The notes under the pieces were generated by a model. It made no database searches and was not told where the DNA came from. It saw nothing but the letters and a program-made list of their open reading frames with translations. The position numbers and the translations under genes were made by a program. A DNA stretch of 64,000 nucleotides from Gloeopeniophorella convolvens (taxonomy: Eukaryota > Basidiomycota > Agaricomycetes > Russulales): positions 1 through 64,000 of the forward strand of contig WTXD01000017.1 of the NCBI GenBank assembly GCA_022496205.1, read 5' to 3'. Shown in pieces: positions 21,859 to 32,646 of this stretch; the stretch's first letter is position 1; every line of letters starts with the position of its first letter.

Positions 21859-23426
21859 ATGAACTCCAGTTTTGAAGGTGTGTATGCGGTTTTATGCTCG
21901 TATTCGGCTGAACGCTCGAGCTCGGGTCAATAGGGCATCAAGGAGGGCATCGATTGACACTCAGTTCCCTACCCGACATTCCTCTCTTGAATATTTTTGC
22001 ATTCTATCGAGCAATGGCTCCTGCTGAGCCAGGAAGGTACTGGAATTGGTACATCTTGGCCCATGTGTGCCGTCGGTGGCGGCAGTTCTTGCTCTCTTCA
22101 CCTGTATACCTGGGATTACAACTCCTCATCAATCGTGACTCACCCGTGTCCGACGTCCTGCTTCACTCTCCCTCACTTCCCCTTTCTATCTATTACGAGA
22201 GGGATAAGGATGAACAAAATGGAGATGATCACGAGTTGCTCCCAGAGTCACTCGGGGACTTGGGTGGCGTCGAGCTCGCATTGGAACAGGCCGATCGCGT
22301 CCAAGATATCGCGATCCTCTCAAATGCTGAGGAATTACTCAAGTTCTTCTCGAAGATGACAAAACCGGCGCCGCTGCTCGAAACCCTCCGAATCGAATCC
22401 CAAGATTCTCGGGTCACCCTTCCTGACGACTTTCTCGGCGGAGTCGCCCCAAGCCTTCGCAGCATCAAAATAGCCAATGTTACCCCATATTTCTTATCTA
22501 CTTCTGGCCTCTCACATCTGGACATATCTTTCAGAGGTGTTGACGTGAATAGTTCCTTGCAAAATAGCCTCTTAGAGAGCGTGTCTTCTTTGCACCAGTT
22601 ACGCTCCTTGGTTCTTGGACTTTGGAGCTTTACCGAGGGCATTCAAGCGCCTCCCATTCAAGCCCTTACCGAGCTATCTATGCTTTCCGAATTTCGCTTC
22701 CTCGGATTGAGTCCCCAGTTCGAAGCAGTACTGCGCAGAATCAACGCGCCCGCGCTAGCAAAACTCAATGCCAGCTTCTCCGATTTAACCACGATTACCG
22801 TTCCATCACTTCTCCGATTCGTCCAGAATTCCCCCAAACTCCTCAATCTCGGTGCGATTTACGTGGAACTTTCACCCGATGGCGGGGGCATCATAACTTG
22901 TCCTTCGACATTAGACGACGCACGAATAGTTCTATATTCAACACCTTCCGAACCGCGTCGAACAGACGTCGTAAACTCATCAATTGCCATAGCCTGCCAA
23001 CTTCTGTCACCCGTTCTCTCATCTGCCAATACCCTCGTCGTCAGGCGCCATTGGGTGCCTCGCCCATCGCTTGTTTCTGCTAGGGCGCGATGGATCATCC
23101 GCGGGGTGGAGTGGCATGCAATGCTGGGAGCATTTTCTGGAGCAAGCAGCGTCCACGTCGAGAGTGCGCTCATACCATCATTCGTATCGGTCCTACAAGA
23201 ATCGAGCGGATATGGGCTTCTGCCTAATCTCAAGGAATTTTACTTACTCTTCTACAGCAACGATGGCCAGAACCCGTCGAACGTCCTTGTAAAATTGGAG
23301 CCGTTCCTGAATGCGCACAATACTCCAGAGCCGGTGCTGAAGGTTCTCTGCACGATTATTCCTCATTACAGAGAACACTCTGTGCTCAAGCATGGTCGCT
23401 CTGGTCCCAAAATACACACATTATGA
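21859..23426 (+). CDS. F-box-like protein with LRR-like C-terminus
   Basis: Exons 21859-21877 and 21934-23426 encode 503 aa. The 19-nt first exon supplies the ATG; the 56-nt intron has GTGTGT donor and a CTGAAC branch site, and the large exon is otherwise open only from a TTG. Residues about 13-60 are a basidiomycete F-box-like domain: LPDIPLLNIF, then WNWYILAHVCRRWRQFL and the SSPVYL segment. The rest has leucine-rich, LRR-like spacing (LETLRIES, LRSIKIAN, LSHLDISF, LRSLVLGL) and ends in a Leu-rich segment before a short basic tail. Such proteins are substrate adaptors of SCF ubiquitin ligases; the target is unknown. It is the same subfamily as 49115-50556 and more distant from 36481-38262. 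Confidence 0.8.
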
Positions 23427-24695
23427 AGGTAGAACTCCGTACGCAGATCGAAATGAATCATATTCTCGTCCCCACTTGCTTTCTCAGGCTCTGACATCCA
23501 ACGCGCTTCGATTACTGAGTACACGGTCGGTTTACGAGTGCCATGCGATGACGGGCTCACGGACTTGATATACCGTGCCGTAACTCACCGAGTCTAGATT
23601 TCACGGAGACATCTAGCGCTCAAGAAGTCTCGACCCGGCGTTCTAGAAACTCAACCTTAAGTCGTTCAGGCCGCATTCATGCACCCACCTCCGGATGGTC
23701 CGGTAAACTCAGGGCTAAGTGCGTTCACCGCTGCTGTTTGCATTGAATCAAAGGACATCCCGGAGGTGGAGTGGTATGACTACAACAGCGTAAACATGCG
23801 GTACGTGGATGTCCTATTTTCGCCGACCTGTGCCAGTTACATGTCGATGCGGCGTAGGTAGCCCGTGTATCCACACGTTCATCTCATGCATGCCCAGCTC
23901 ATTGGGTGCGGGATTCTAGCGATCCAGTCAGCGTAAGTGCGAGGCCCAGAAGTCACGTACGCCACCGGCATTCAATGAGAGGGCCGTCCATGATGGTTCC
24001 CATCTTTGGGTTGGTGGTCCTCAGTGATCGTGAGTTCTGATGATGCACGGTCATTTTTATGCGGAAATTCATCTCTTTCCGCAGCATGCAAGCACCTGAA
24101 AGAGTTTCTGGGCTGCGCGGCAGTGTTGCCAGTGGTGCAAGTGTGAACCATCGGGGTTATTGCACCGCTGCCGGATGAGCGGCATGTGTCAAAAGTGACG
24201 CGGACATTCCTTGGCCTCGGCTGTCTGCGTCGGTGAGCGCACAAGATCCGTTGGACCAAGTGGGTGCTTTGCGTGTACACTGCTGAATAATCGATTGTCC
24301 AGAGCTATTGACAGGCGGGATCGAAAGCTGATCGTAAACACAACACACCCACAGGAAACGCCCTCATGCTCCAAGTACCTAGTGCAGATTCCTTCTGTGA
24401 TCTGTTTCAATGACGAGATCACCATGGTCGTCTGGTAAGCACTGTTCTATTTTTGCTTTTCACGCTGCACGAGCACTGCGCAGGGCGCGGCGGCGGAGAA
24501 ACGGGAAATCGAATTCGGTGTTCTGGCTGCGCCCTCTGGGCGACGCAAGTGTAATCTTCTCGACTGACGGTGGGCTTGTCCCGACTTCTGCATGCTGTTC
24601 TCAGATGATGCCTCTTGGTCTGACCCACATCTGTGTGCGCAGGCAGATGACCTGCTCTCTGCGCCCGGTCGGTGGCATCAGCCTGTGCTCTGGAG
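23427..24695. other. intergenic, no gene seen
   Basis: About 1.3 kb. Frames on both strands are short and unsupported. The right end is the promoter of the Kre9-like gene. Confidence 0.45.
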
Positions 24696-24703
24696 GATAA
24701 AAG
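24696..24703 (+). promoter_or_regulatory. TATA box of Kre9/Knh1-like gene
   Basis: GATAAAAG, 119 bp before the ATG at 24822. It is followed by a pyrimidine-rich leader, typical of highly expressed fungal genes. Confidence 0.55.
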
Positions 24704-24821
24704 GGAGCGGTGGACACCACTCGGTCCCCAGGCAATTTGTCTCTTCAGCTCTTCGCCCTAAACCCACTTTCGACTTTTGCACTTGCTCAAACAAAGCCAC
24801 CTTTCTATCACCATCGTCATC

Positions 24822-25374
24822 ATGCAGTTCACCACCATTGTCACCAACCTTTTCGCCATCTTCGCTGTCGCGCTCATCTCGTCCGCGAAGCCCGTTCGTC
24901 TCGCTGCGAGGGATGTTTTCGATCCTCCGATCACCAGCCCCACCTCCGCGAGCGTCTGGCCCGTCGGAAGTGTGCAAACTGTCACTTGGTATGCAACGAG
25001 GGGTGTTTGGCTTAGTCATGCGAATGTTCACGCGGGCCGTTTGACACGCAGGGACACCTCCTCTGCGCCTGCGCAGATTACGAACCCAATCGGCCAAATC
25101 ACCCTCGGCAAGGGAGAATTGTTCACGAACAGTTGGTCTCATCCTCATACTAGCACGCCAGATGGTTCTGATTTTGCGTAGTTACGCTAGCCTCTTGCTT
25201 CAACATCTTGCAGGGCCAGATCAATATCACGGTCCCAAATGTGGCGCCCGACACCGACTATTTCATCGTTCGTGAGTATCGGTGTCGTCATGGTCCTGCA
25301 CATTGCCTGATTAGACCCACGCAGTCTTCGGAGACTCTGGAAACATCAGCCCCGACTTCAGGATCACCAACTAA
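24822..25374 (+). CDS. small secreted Kre9/Knh1-like (Ser-Thr-rich GPI family N-domain) protein
   Basis: Exons 24822-24988, 25052-25131, 25182-25271 and 25325-25374 encode 128 aa. Residues 1-22 form a signal peptide. The mature part is a single Ig-like domain of the Kre9/Knh1 N-terminal type (PF10342-like): DVFDPPITSPTS, WPVGSVQTVTWD, a strand before LASCFNILQGQ, NITVPNVAPDTDYFIVLFGD and SGNISP...ITN. The domain spans the whole protein, without the Ser/Thr tail or GPI signal of longer members, so it is probably secreted or loosely wall-bound. The third junction uses a weak GTTGGT donor at 25132; it is chosen because it restores the conserved NILQGQ stretch in frame. The role in wall beta-1,6-glucan is known only for distant yeast relatives. 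Confidence 0.75.
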
Positions 25375-26836
25375 TCACGTATGCACGAAACAGAACTGGA
25401 AAGGAGATAACGAATCTTGGATGTGATTTGACCTTCATCTTACTGGCACATCCTCTTTGGTCACAATTCGGTACATGACATCCAAACCTTCCGCAGGGGT
25501 CTCATTTTGCCTTGTAACAATTGTACGAGCGTTTGCGTAGAATTTGAATTGTATGTGCTTTTAGTGCCGACATTCATAGTGCGGAGAACGTGCTGCTGCG
25601 GAGATGACTAGCGTTCGCTGCTGTTGCGTTCTGCTGAGCAGTCATACGGGCGAAGGACCAGTCGTCGACGTACCAACGGCCTTCATGATATAAGTATTGC
25701 TCCTCTGCGACTTCAGTCCGCACGTCTGTGCACCTCTTAGCAGGGCTCTCACAATGTTCGGAGATTCGATCTCGGCGGGGCGCTCAAACGCGCCTCTACC
25801 AGCTCAGCACGAGTTGCTCAGCCGATAAACCAGCGCAACACCATTGTGACATCGCCACCCTCACGATGGGCGTCTCTCCTGTAGCTTCCAGATAGGACGT
25901 AGGGCAGTGACGACAACGGACCCGAGCGCGGCCAGAACCGGGAGGGAGAGAACGGTGATGCCCGTGATTGCACATAGGGGATACCATTTGAAGGATCTCA
26001 TCACAAATCTAATAGCGCAGCTGTACGGGATTATAAACAAGGCCACGTAGTCTGAGGACGACCAATTGGCAAAGCTAGATCACGACGAGTGCAGGGCAAT
26101 CAAGCCGACTGTGCCTGCGGCTACGATGTGTCTTTGACGTAGTGAAAGAACTTGCAGAGAGTCGATAGGGGGTGAGATTGAAGGCTGAAGCGCACAATCA
26201 GACACAGACAATCAGGCTTGCTGAGCTGCCCGCACGGGGTGGAGAGCGCGCAGAACTCGGTGAGAGTCCAAAGAAAGAAGCCTCGGATGCCGGCCGCGGT
26301 CGGGGTTTGCCGGAGGTCCCGGCGTGTCACGTCGTGTCACGGTCCCGGGTCTGAATTTGTTTGGGCTTGTTTGTGCCTGTGTGGACTCATGCCTAGTGCC
26401 GAAGCCAGTGGCGGGTCGCAAGGAGCCGACGAGGCTGCTCAGTCGCATAACGGAACTCATTTGCACCAGAAAATGATCAGAGGCTCCAGAGACGGTATGG
26501 GGACCTGGAAATGGGTTTTGTATCTGATCCACAGATGGACGCCAGCGACTCCGAGCAAGACTCAGACTCAGAATTCTGGCTCGGACTCAACCCCACCTCG
26601 AACCCACCTCCAAGCCCTGGAAAACGACCGAAGTCAATCTCACTGAAACTAGGATTGGGGTGGCCCACTCATCGGATGCGCTAGCACCAGTGATTTGGGA
26701 ATACACACATGGATTTCAAGTCTATGGAACGACAGAAGAACACTATTGGTACGGATCGTATCTAAACCGATTCTTTCTCTAGCTACGGAGGCGTCATCCA
26801 GCGAGCGATGCACCAGCGTCAAAGGTTTGGCACCGA
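25375..26836. other. intergenic, one weak small membrane ORF
   Basis: No convincing gene. A minus-strand frame 26001-25861 would encode 46 aa with one strong hydrophobic helix (about residues 8-30) and a basic end, but there is no promoter or homologue in view. The right edge holds the 3' flank of terpene synthase 1, which is duplicated downstream of synthase 2. Confidence 0.4.
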
Positions 26837-28112
26837 TTACCACCCAGATTCATCGACGAGCCGGGGCCCGACGGCCTCCCGGAGTCCCTTCGGCATCAAC
26901 ATCGTCCAGCGCGTCTGCTGAATGCCAACTCCCTTCGTCCCGAAGTACCGCGCGCTCTCAAATTGCCAGTAATCGTTCCCCCTTACCCAGAGTCCGAGGC
27001 CATCCAGGTACTGGGCCACCTCCGCATCAACAGGTTCTCCAAATTTAGGAAGCTTGTTCTCGTAGAGATCCATGAATCGCGCGACAATTCCCTTGTGATA
27101 CTCAGCGACCCAGTCCATGCCGCCTTGGATGTCAGTCTTGTGGTTTTGCATGATGATTTTCACAGTATTGTGGGTGTCGTCATCGCGTGCCTGCTCCAAG
27201 TTGTACGATGCGACATCCTGTCAGATAAAGGTATGGGGTCAGCCTCATTCGGCGTCTATACCACCCGCTTACGTTGCCGAGCATGATCATCTGTGTAGCC
27301 AGGGTTGTCAACTCCTCGATGACGGGGTGATGAATGACTTCGTCGGGAAGGTTTATGTCCAACTCAATGAGCGCGAGACACGGTGGGACAGCGGAGGCCC
27401 AGGTGCGCAGTTTCAAAAAGTCCTCGACGTTCCGGGTATGCTTACGGTTTCTGTCCACAGCTTGCTCAACCACAGCGTCGATATACTTGTCAAGAATCTC
27501 GACGAAGTGTTTCTGACATTGGGGGCTGGCCGTCTCGATGCCGAGTTCCCAGTACCTGAGCCACAGGGGAAGGGGAAGTGTCACTTTTGTAGATGAGCGT
27601 ACATCAAGGATGTCACTTACGAACGGGCGACTTCGCCGCCAATCCATTCTCCCTTTGGTCGCGGGGTGTGGGGGTTACGCACAGCATCCTTGAAGATCTC
27701 TCCCATGCGTTGGGCTTCAGCCCCATCTGCGGCGTCGGTGTGCTCGTCGAACATAGCCAGCGCAGTAATCAGATCACAGGCTGTGCGCAACCGAGCTATA
27801 CATGTGATCAGACACATCTCGCCGCACCAAACCAGAGTGAGGCCAACCTCTATCGAACGTCGGATGTCCAAGGGCCGCGAGGAGGCCTGGTCACCGGTTA
27901 CACGTGAGTCGGTGCTGCATTGAAAATGACTAACTGTGACACTTACTGAAGTCACAGCGGTCAAAGGCATGTTGAGCCTTGGGTTCGAAGGCCCCAAAGT
28001 TCCTCATCCAAGCCTCGGATTCGGCCCTCACCTCTTGGTAGTAAGGATTGATGAGGCGATTCGCCCACTTCCAATCTTCCAACAGGTCCGGGATGTAGAA
28101 CTTCTGAGACAT
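26837..28112 (-). CDS. sesquiterpene synthase 1 (class I, protoilludene-type clade)
   Basis: Exons 28112-27947, 27886-27848, 27795-27621, 27555-27273 and 27217-26837 encode 347 aa, the usual length of Agaricomycete sesquiterpene synthases. The metal-binding motif is DEHTD at residues 85-89. The NSE triad is N221, S225 and E229 in NDVASYNLE. The late Arg-Tyr pair is in SARYFGTKG, so the active site is complete. The N-terminal FYIPDLL ... INPYYQEV and [12 protein letters not shown] resemble the clade that includes delta-6-protoilludene synthases; the cyclisation product is inferred and not certain. It converts farnesyl diphosphate in the cytosol. Intron 2 has a GTTGG donor, shared with synthase 2. 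It lies in tandem with synthase 2 and close to a P450. Confidence 0.93.
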
Positions 28113-29717
28113 GATGTTATAGCGAGTTCAATGGAAAGCAGCTGAAAGTGAAGCTTGCAGAGAGGTGATGCGGGACAATGAGTTATGGCGTCTTGTCTTC
28201 TCGCTTTTATATCCGTTTCGTGGCGGCTTGCTTTCGGGCCCCTCACAGATTCAAACAGCCGAACGATACAGTAGCGCTGACCAGCGGCGACTCGTCCTTG
28301 TCCAAGGTGGCGTATCCCAGGTGGATTGCCGTCATTCTCGGCATGCAGGCAAGCTGTAAAGTCAATGCCGCACATGAGCTCAAATTTAGTGTGGTCATTG
28401 ACAGTCGGCAGAAGGCGTAAGCATAGGAGCTTCCACGGTGGCGTGAATGCATAGATGTGTCCACATTCGGCGCGCTGCAAACTTCTGGCCGAAGGCTGTG
28501 AGCTTCATCTGTGACCTTGAGTGTCTCTGGCCAACGAGAACTTTTCGCGTCCCCGCCCTTAGCGGTGCGGCGGCGGCGACGGAAGGGCGGTGGTCTGTGT
28601 TTTTGCCAGGGTGTTCGAATCAAAAATAACGCTTCGACGAACTCTCGCACGACCCCCAGTGCTATCTTTCAATTAAGTAAATAGGCTGCTGTGGTAGCGC
28701 CGTGGCATTGCTCCGGGTAGCTGATTGCACCGGGTACCGAGCACCCGTCAATTTCGGAGTGGTTCGTGTTTGCATACTAGGTATTGACCAAGCTCTTCCA
28801 GTGCAATTATGGCGCCCATTATCGAAAGAGAATGATTGAGCCCTCGATGGGTTATGGAGTGCGCCCCTCACCCTGCACGGCTTCCGCCGGTGAGCACGGG
28901 GCATGGGATTCGGTGCGGTGTAAGTAGTTCGGCTCGGAGGTTCTCTCTGGCGGTGCAGCCGTCTCTGCCTTGGTCAGCATCATGGCACGTGCGCATGTGA
29001 ACGCGTGACTTGCACTTCTACTTCTCCCGACGCCCGGCAGAAGTTGTCGTCAGCTAGCTGTGAGCCCGCAGCGGGCCCAGTTGCTTCAAAACTTCCGACC
29101 CGTGCTATACGGGATCTTTGTGAGGTATGCATCCGAGCGCACTTCGACCCCGCTCGAAACCTTTCTGAACCTCAGGCAGAGTATTCGCCCCGGGTTCACT
29201 GTCTGCGCGGCAGTGCGTGCGTCAGTCCATGCCAGCTGGAGCAGTCACCGTCGCCGGTCACCGGTGGTGCAGTACGAACTTCACAGTGCATGGTGGACTG
29301 CCCGCCAATTGTATCCATTACGCCTCCACCTGCGGATTGCTCAGTGGATCAAAGCACCTTGAAAGCACCCATCTTTTTCAACCTCAGCAGTGGTCACGGG
29401 AAATGAGAAAGGAGGGCGAAAAAGAAGACACCACTTCTCTCACTTGCAGCGCTTTGTGCGGGGCTGGAGTCATGCTTATTTAAGCCCCCGAGAACCTTGC
29501 TTCGTTGCACTTTCATCTAGGCAACTCCATCTTGTTGGTGCCAGTAGCTACGTGTTACATGTGCTGGTTTCAAGATAGTCTACGCTACGCGAGAACGGGA
29601 GCGTCGCTGGTACGAATCGTATCTGAACCGAACCCTTCCCCCCCTCCCACTGACTACAAATCCAGAGACGTTATCTAGCGAGTGACGCCGCACCCGCGTC
29701 AAAAACTTGCCTTATGA
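28113..29717. other. intergenic between the tandem terpene synthases
   Basis: No gene seen. The right end (about 29580-29717) is the 3' flank of synthase 2 and resembles 26735-26836. The duplication therefore reaches past the stop codon, with shared GGTACG-ATCGTATCT and TCAAA blocks. Confidence 0.5.
28204..28211 (-). promoter_or_regulatory. TATA box of terpene synthase 1
   Basis: TATAAAAG on the minus strand, about 92 bp upstream of the ATG at 28112. Confidence 0.6.
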
Positions 29718-30968
29718 TCACAGAGACTCGTCGACTAGCTGGGGTCCGACATCCTCCGACCGTCCTTTGGGCATCAATGCCACCCAACGCGTCTGTTGGA
29801 TCTCTAACCCTTTTGTTCCGAAGTACCGCTCGCTTTCGAACTCCCAGTAGTCATTTCCTCGAACCCAGCGGCCAAGGCCATCCACATACTGGGCCACCTC
29901 TGCGTCGATCGGTTCCCCGAATTTGGGAATCTTGTTCTCGTAGAGATCCATGAATCTCTCTTCTAGCTCCTTGTGGTACTTGATAACCCAATCCATGCTG
30001 CCCTTAATGTCGGTTTTGTGATTGTGCATGATAATCGTCACGATATTGTGAGTGTCGTCACCGCGTGCCTGCTCCAAATTATATGAAGTGATATCCTGTA
30101 CGATTCAGAGCCATGGCATCAGCCTCGTTAGGAAACGGACATCCTTCACTTACGTTGCTGAGCATGATCATCTGAGCAGCCAGATTGGTCAACTCTTCGA
30201 CGACAGGGTGATGGTAGACTTCGTCCGGAAGGTTCATGTCCAACTCGAGGAGTACGAAGCACGGCTTGATAGCGGCGGACCAGATGCGTACCTCCAGGTA
30301 ATCTTGGACGTCTCGGATATGTTCACGGGATCTATCCGCAGCTTGCTCTACGATAGATTGGGTGTACTGACAAAGAGCTTCGATGAAGTGCTTCTGAGAC
30401 TGCGGGCTAGCTGTCTCGACTGCAAGTTCCCAAAACCTGATAAGGTATTATTTCTGTGCGTGCTCATACCGACAACGTAACTCACTGTCGAGCTATCTCA
30501 CCACCAACCCATTCGTCCTTGGGTCGCGCAGTGTGTGGATTGCGTACGGCATCCACAAAATTGTTTGCCATAATCTGGACGTCGTCCTCATGCGCGAAGT
30601 CCGTGTGTTCGTCGAAGACGGACAGCGTATTGATCAAGTCACAGGTGGTGCGTAACCGAGCTATGCATCTTGAGAACAAAATTTGCAGTAAGGATCTAAA
30701 GAGCGGGACCAACCTTTATCGTGCAGGGGAAATGCGAGGGACGCGAGGAGGTCTGCTAACATGTGAGTCAACGATAGGCGGACGACCGGCTGTGATACTT
30801 ACTGAAATCACAGCGGTCAAAGGCATGTTGAGCCTTAGGACTGAAGGCTCCGAAGCTCCTGGTCCAGGACTCAGATACTTCCTTTACTTCTTGATAGTGG
30901 GGGTTGATGAGACGGCCCCGCCACTGCCAGTCCTTCAATAGATCCGGGATATAGAATTGCTCAGACAT
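29718..30968 (-). CDS. sesquiterpene synthase 2 (class I, protoilludene-type clade)
   Basis: Exons 30968-30803, 30752-30714, 30660-30486, 30436-30154 and 30095-29718 encode 346 aa. The first four exons (166, 39, 175 and 283 nt) are equal in length to those of synthase 1. Motifs: [24 protein letters not shown] at 85-89, NDITSYNLE with N221/S225/E229, and SERYFGTKG. The active site is complete, so this is not a pseudogene. It differs from synthase 1 at many positions, for example around the D-motif (NTLSVF versus TALAMF) and at the NSE helix, so a different product is possible. Intron 2 again uses a GTTGG donor. It is transcribed in the same direction as synthase 1 and the P450. Confidence 0.93.
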
Positions 30969-31032
30969 GCCAGGAAGTGATTCGAAGAGGTGAGGGGTGG
31001 AGTCTGACTGTAGGGTGATGAACCATGCTCGC

Positions 31033-31041
31033 CCTTTTATC
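31033..31041 (-). promoter_or_regulatory. TATA box of terpene synthase 2
   Basis: GATAAAAGG on the minus strand, about 65 bp upstream of the ATG at 30968. Confidence 0.6.
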
Positions 31042-32112
31042 TGGTTCATAACGGAGCTACCCAACAACTCGAGCGGCTGAGCAATCTACCCACTGTCTGT
31101 CAAGAGAGGCCGATGCTGATGACCAACGATAGCAGGTCTATGACTGCAGCGATATGTTTTCTGAGGAACTAGGTAACCGAGAACAGTGGATCCCTACACA
31201 ACTAACTCCGATCCACCAGTTTCACGCATCGCACTGCTGTCGCAAGTCAGCAAAGTCCGGCGTGGGAGCAATACCGGTTCGGGCATGACTCCGCTACGAG
31301 AACTTTCTATGCTACTACTAGTAACGACTTTGTAGCTCGAATTTACCACAGCTGTAATCCCCCAGGGGATGTCCCCGGCATCTGGCGTAAATGCCTGTGC
31401 TACTTACAGAGCCGAAAGTTCCAATTCTTACCCCACTCAACCTGTTCCACCTGTCAGTGCTAGTAAACACAGGATTTGATGGTCTCGCGTTGGCCGTTCT
31501 ATGTACTTACAGACTTGACCGTTCAACTCGACCACCGCCGCGGCGTCTCTCCGGGTATCTGACAGTATCCTGCCGGTGCGGGATTCTCATCATCTTTGGC
31601 TCGCTCTGCTCCCGATCGTTCTCATTCAATGACACCTAATCTCGTAATCTACGTCAGAGTCAATGTGTTGCGCGGCGCGATAGCCTCTACATGCTCTACA
31701 TGCTGCTTCCGATCATTATGGGAGTTGGTGTAAGCGCTGTTGCTTGCATCCTTAGTAAATTTGCATCACGGATACTTCCCAGTGCCGTGGCTGATCGGTA
31801 GGTGAGACTTGGGGCCCGTGGCTCTGCTTCTCCGATAGCACTGTCTACGCTGTCATTAGCGGGCTTTCCTAGTCTCCGTTTCCTACCTTGTGCCAGTCGC
31901 AGGAGACAGCTGTTGCGGTGTGTAGGGCTCTCCTTCCCACGCGTTAGCCGTTTTCAATTTGAGCCGGTCCGACATAACGGTCGGTTAATCTTTTCGTGCT
32001 TCTCAGGTACAGTAGAACCGTCGTATCTTCTATTCGCGCGAGTACTTATATGGGATATGTGTCAGGAGTTCGGGCCCGGCACAGCACTGTAGGTCTATGG
32101 ATGATCCGCGCA

Positions 32113-32366
32113 TACAGCGCTTCTCAAAATTGTAGGCCCTTTTTCGCCTCTCTGTGCACACAGGCGGAGGTCGAATGTCGAACGTCCGACTCAGCCGGTC
32201 GCAGCCGGTCGCTCACAAGACCGAGTCCTTCGCCCAACACTGCGCGACAACCCTTGTATTACATAAGATTTCCAAGACTTTGACCGCATTCTCCGCTCCC
32301 GATCCGAGACTCCGCACGTATAAACAAAACACAAACAAGGGGCCTACAATTTTGAGAAGCGCTGTA
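32113..32366. mobile_element. MITE-like element, TA-flanked, 25-nt perfect terminal inverted repeats
   Basis: The left end reads TA then CAGCGCTTCTCAAAATTGTA and continues to GGCCC at 32139. The right end (32340-32366) is its perfect reverse complement followed by TA. A 25-nt TIR flanked by TA on both sides is the hallmark of Tc1/mariner-type non-autonomous elements. The inside has no coding frame. The perfect TIRs suggest a recent insertion or recent mobility. It sits between synthase 2 and the P450, 3' of the P450. Confidence 0.75.
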
Positions 32367-32646
32367 ATGAAGAACGAGCGACACAACAACTGCCAAATGC
32401 AATCGAGATCGTTATTGGCGGCACCGATGCATATGGGCGTGGACTTAGGCCCTGCGACTCGTGCCTACCCGCGCTCTGTCTGAGAGCTATTCATGGAGTA
32501 TTATTTTCCAATCTACCTATGATTCCAAACATCGTCATGCGGTACAGATATAAACGGTGACAGTGAAGACATCGTTTGATACATTGAGGGCGGTTTCGCG
32601 TGAGGCCCTCGGTAGGGGCTAACCCTCGGGCAACGCAGCCCCGATA

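Larger units (their letters stand above)
30969..32646. other. intergenic with a MITE-like element
   Basis: No gene seen. It contains the 254-bp inverted-repeat element at 32113-32366. The rest is AT-richer sequence without supported frames. Confidence 0.5.
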
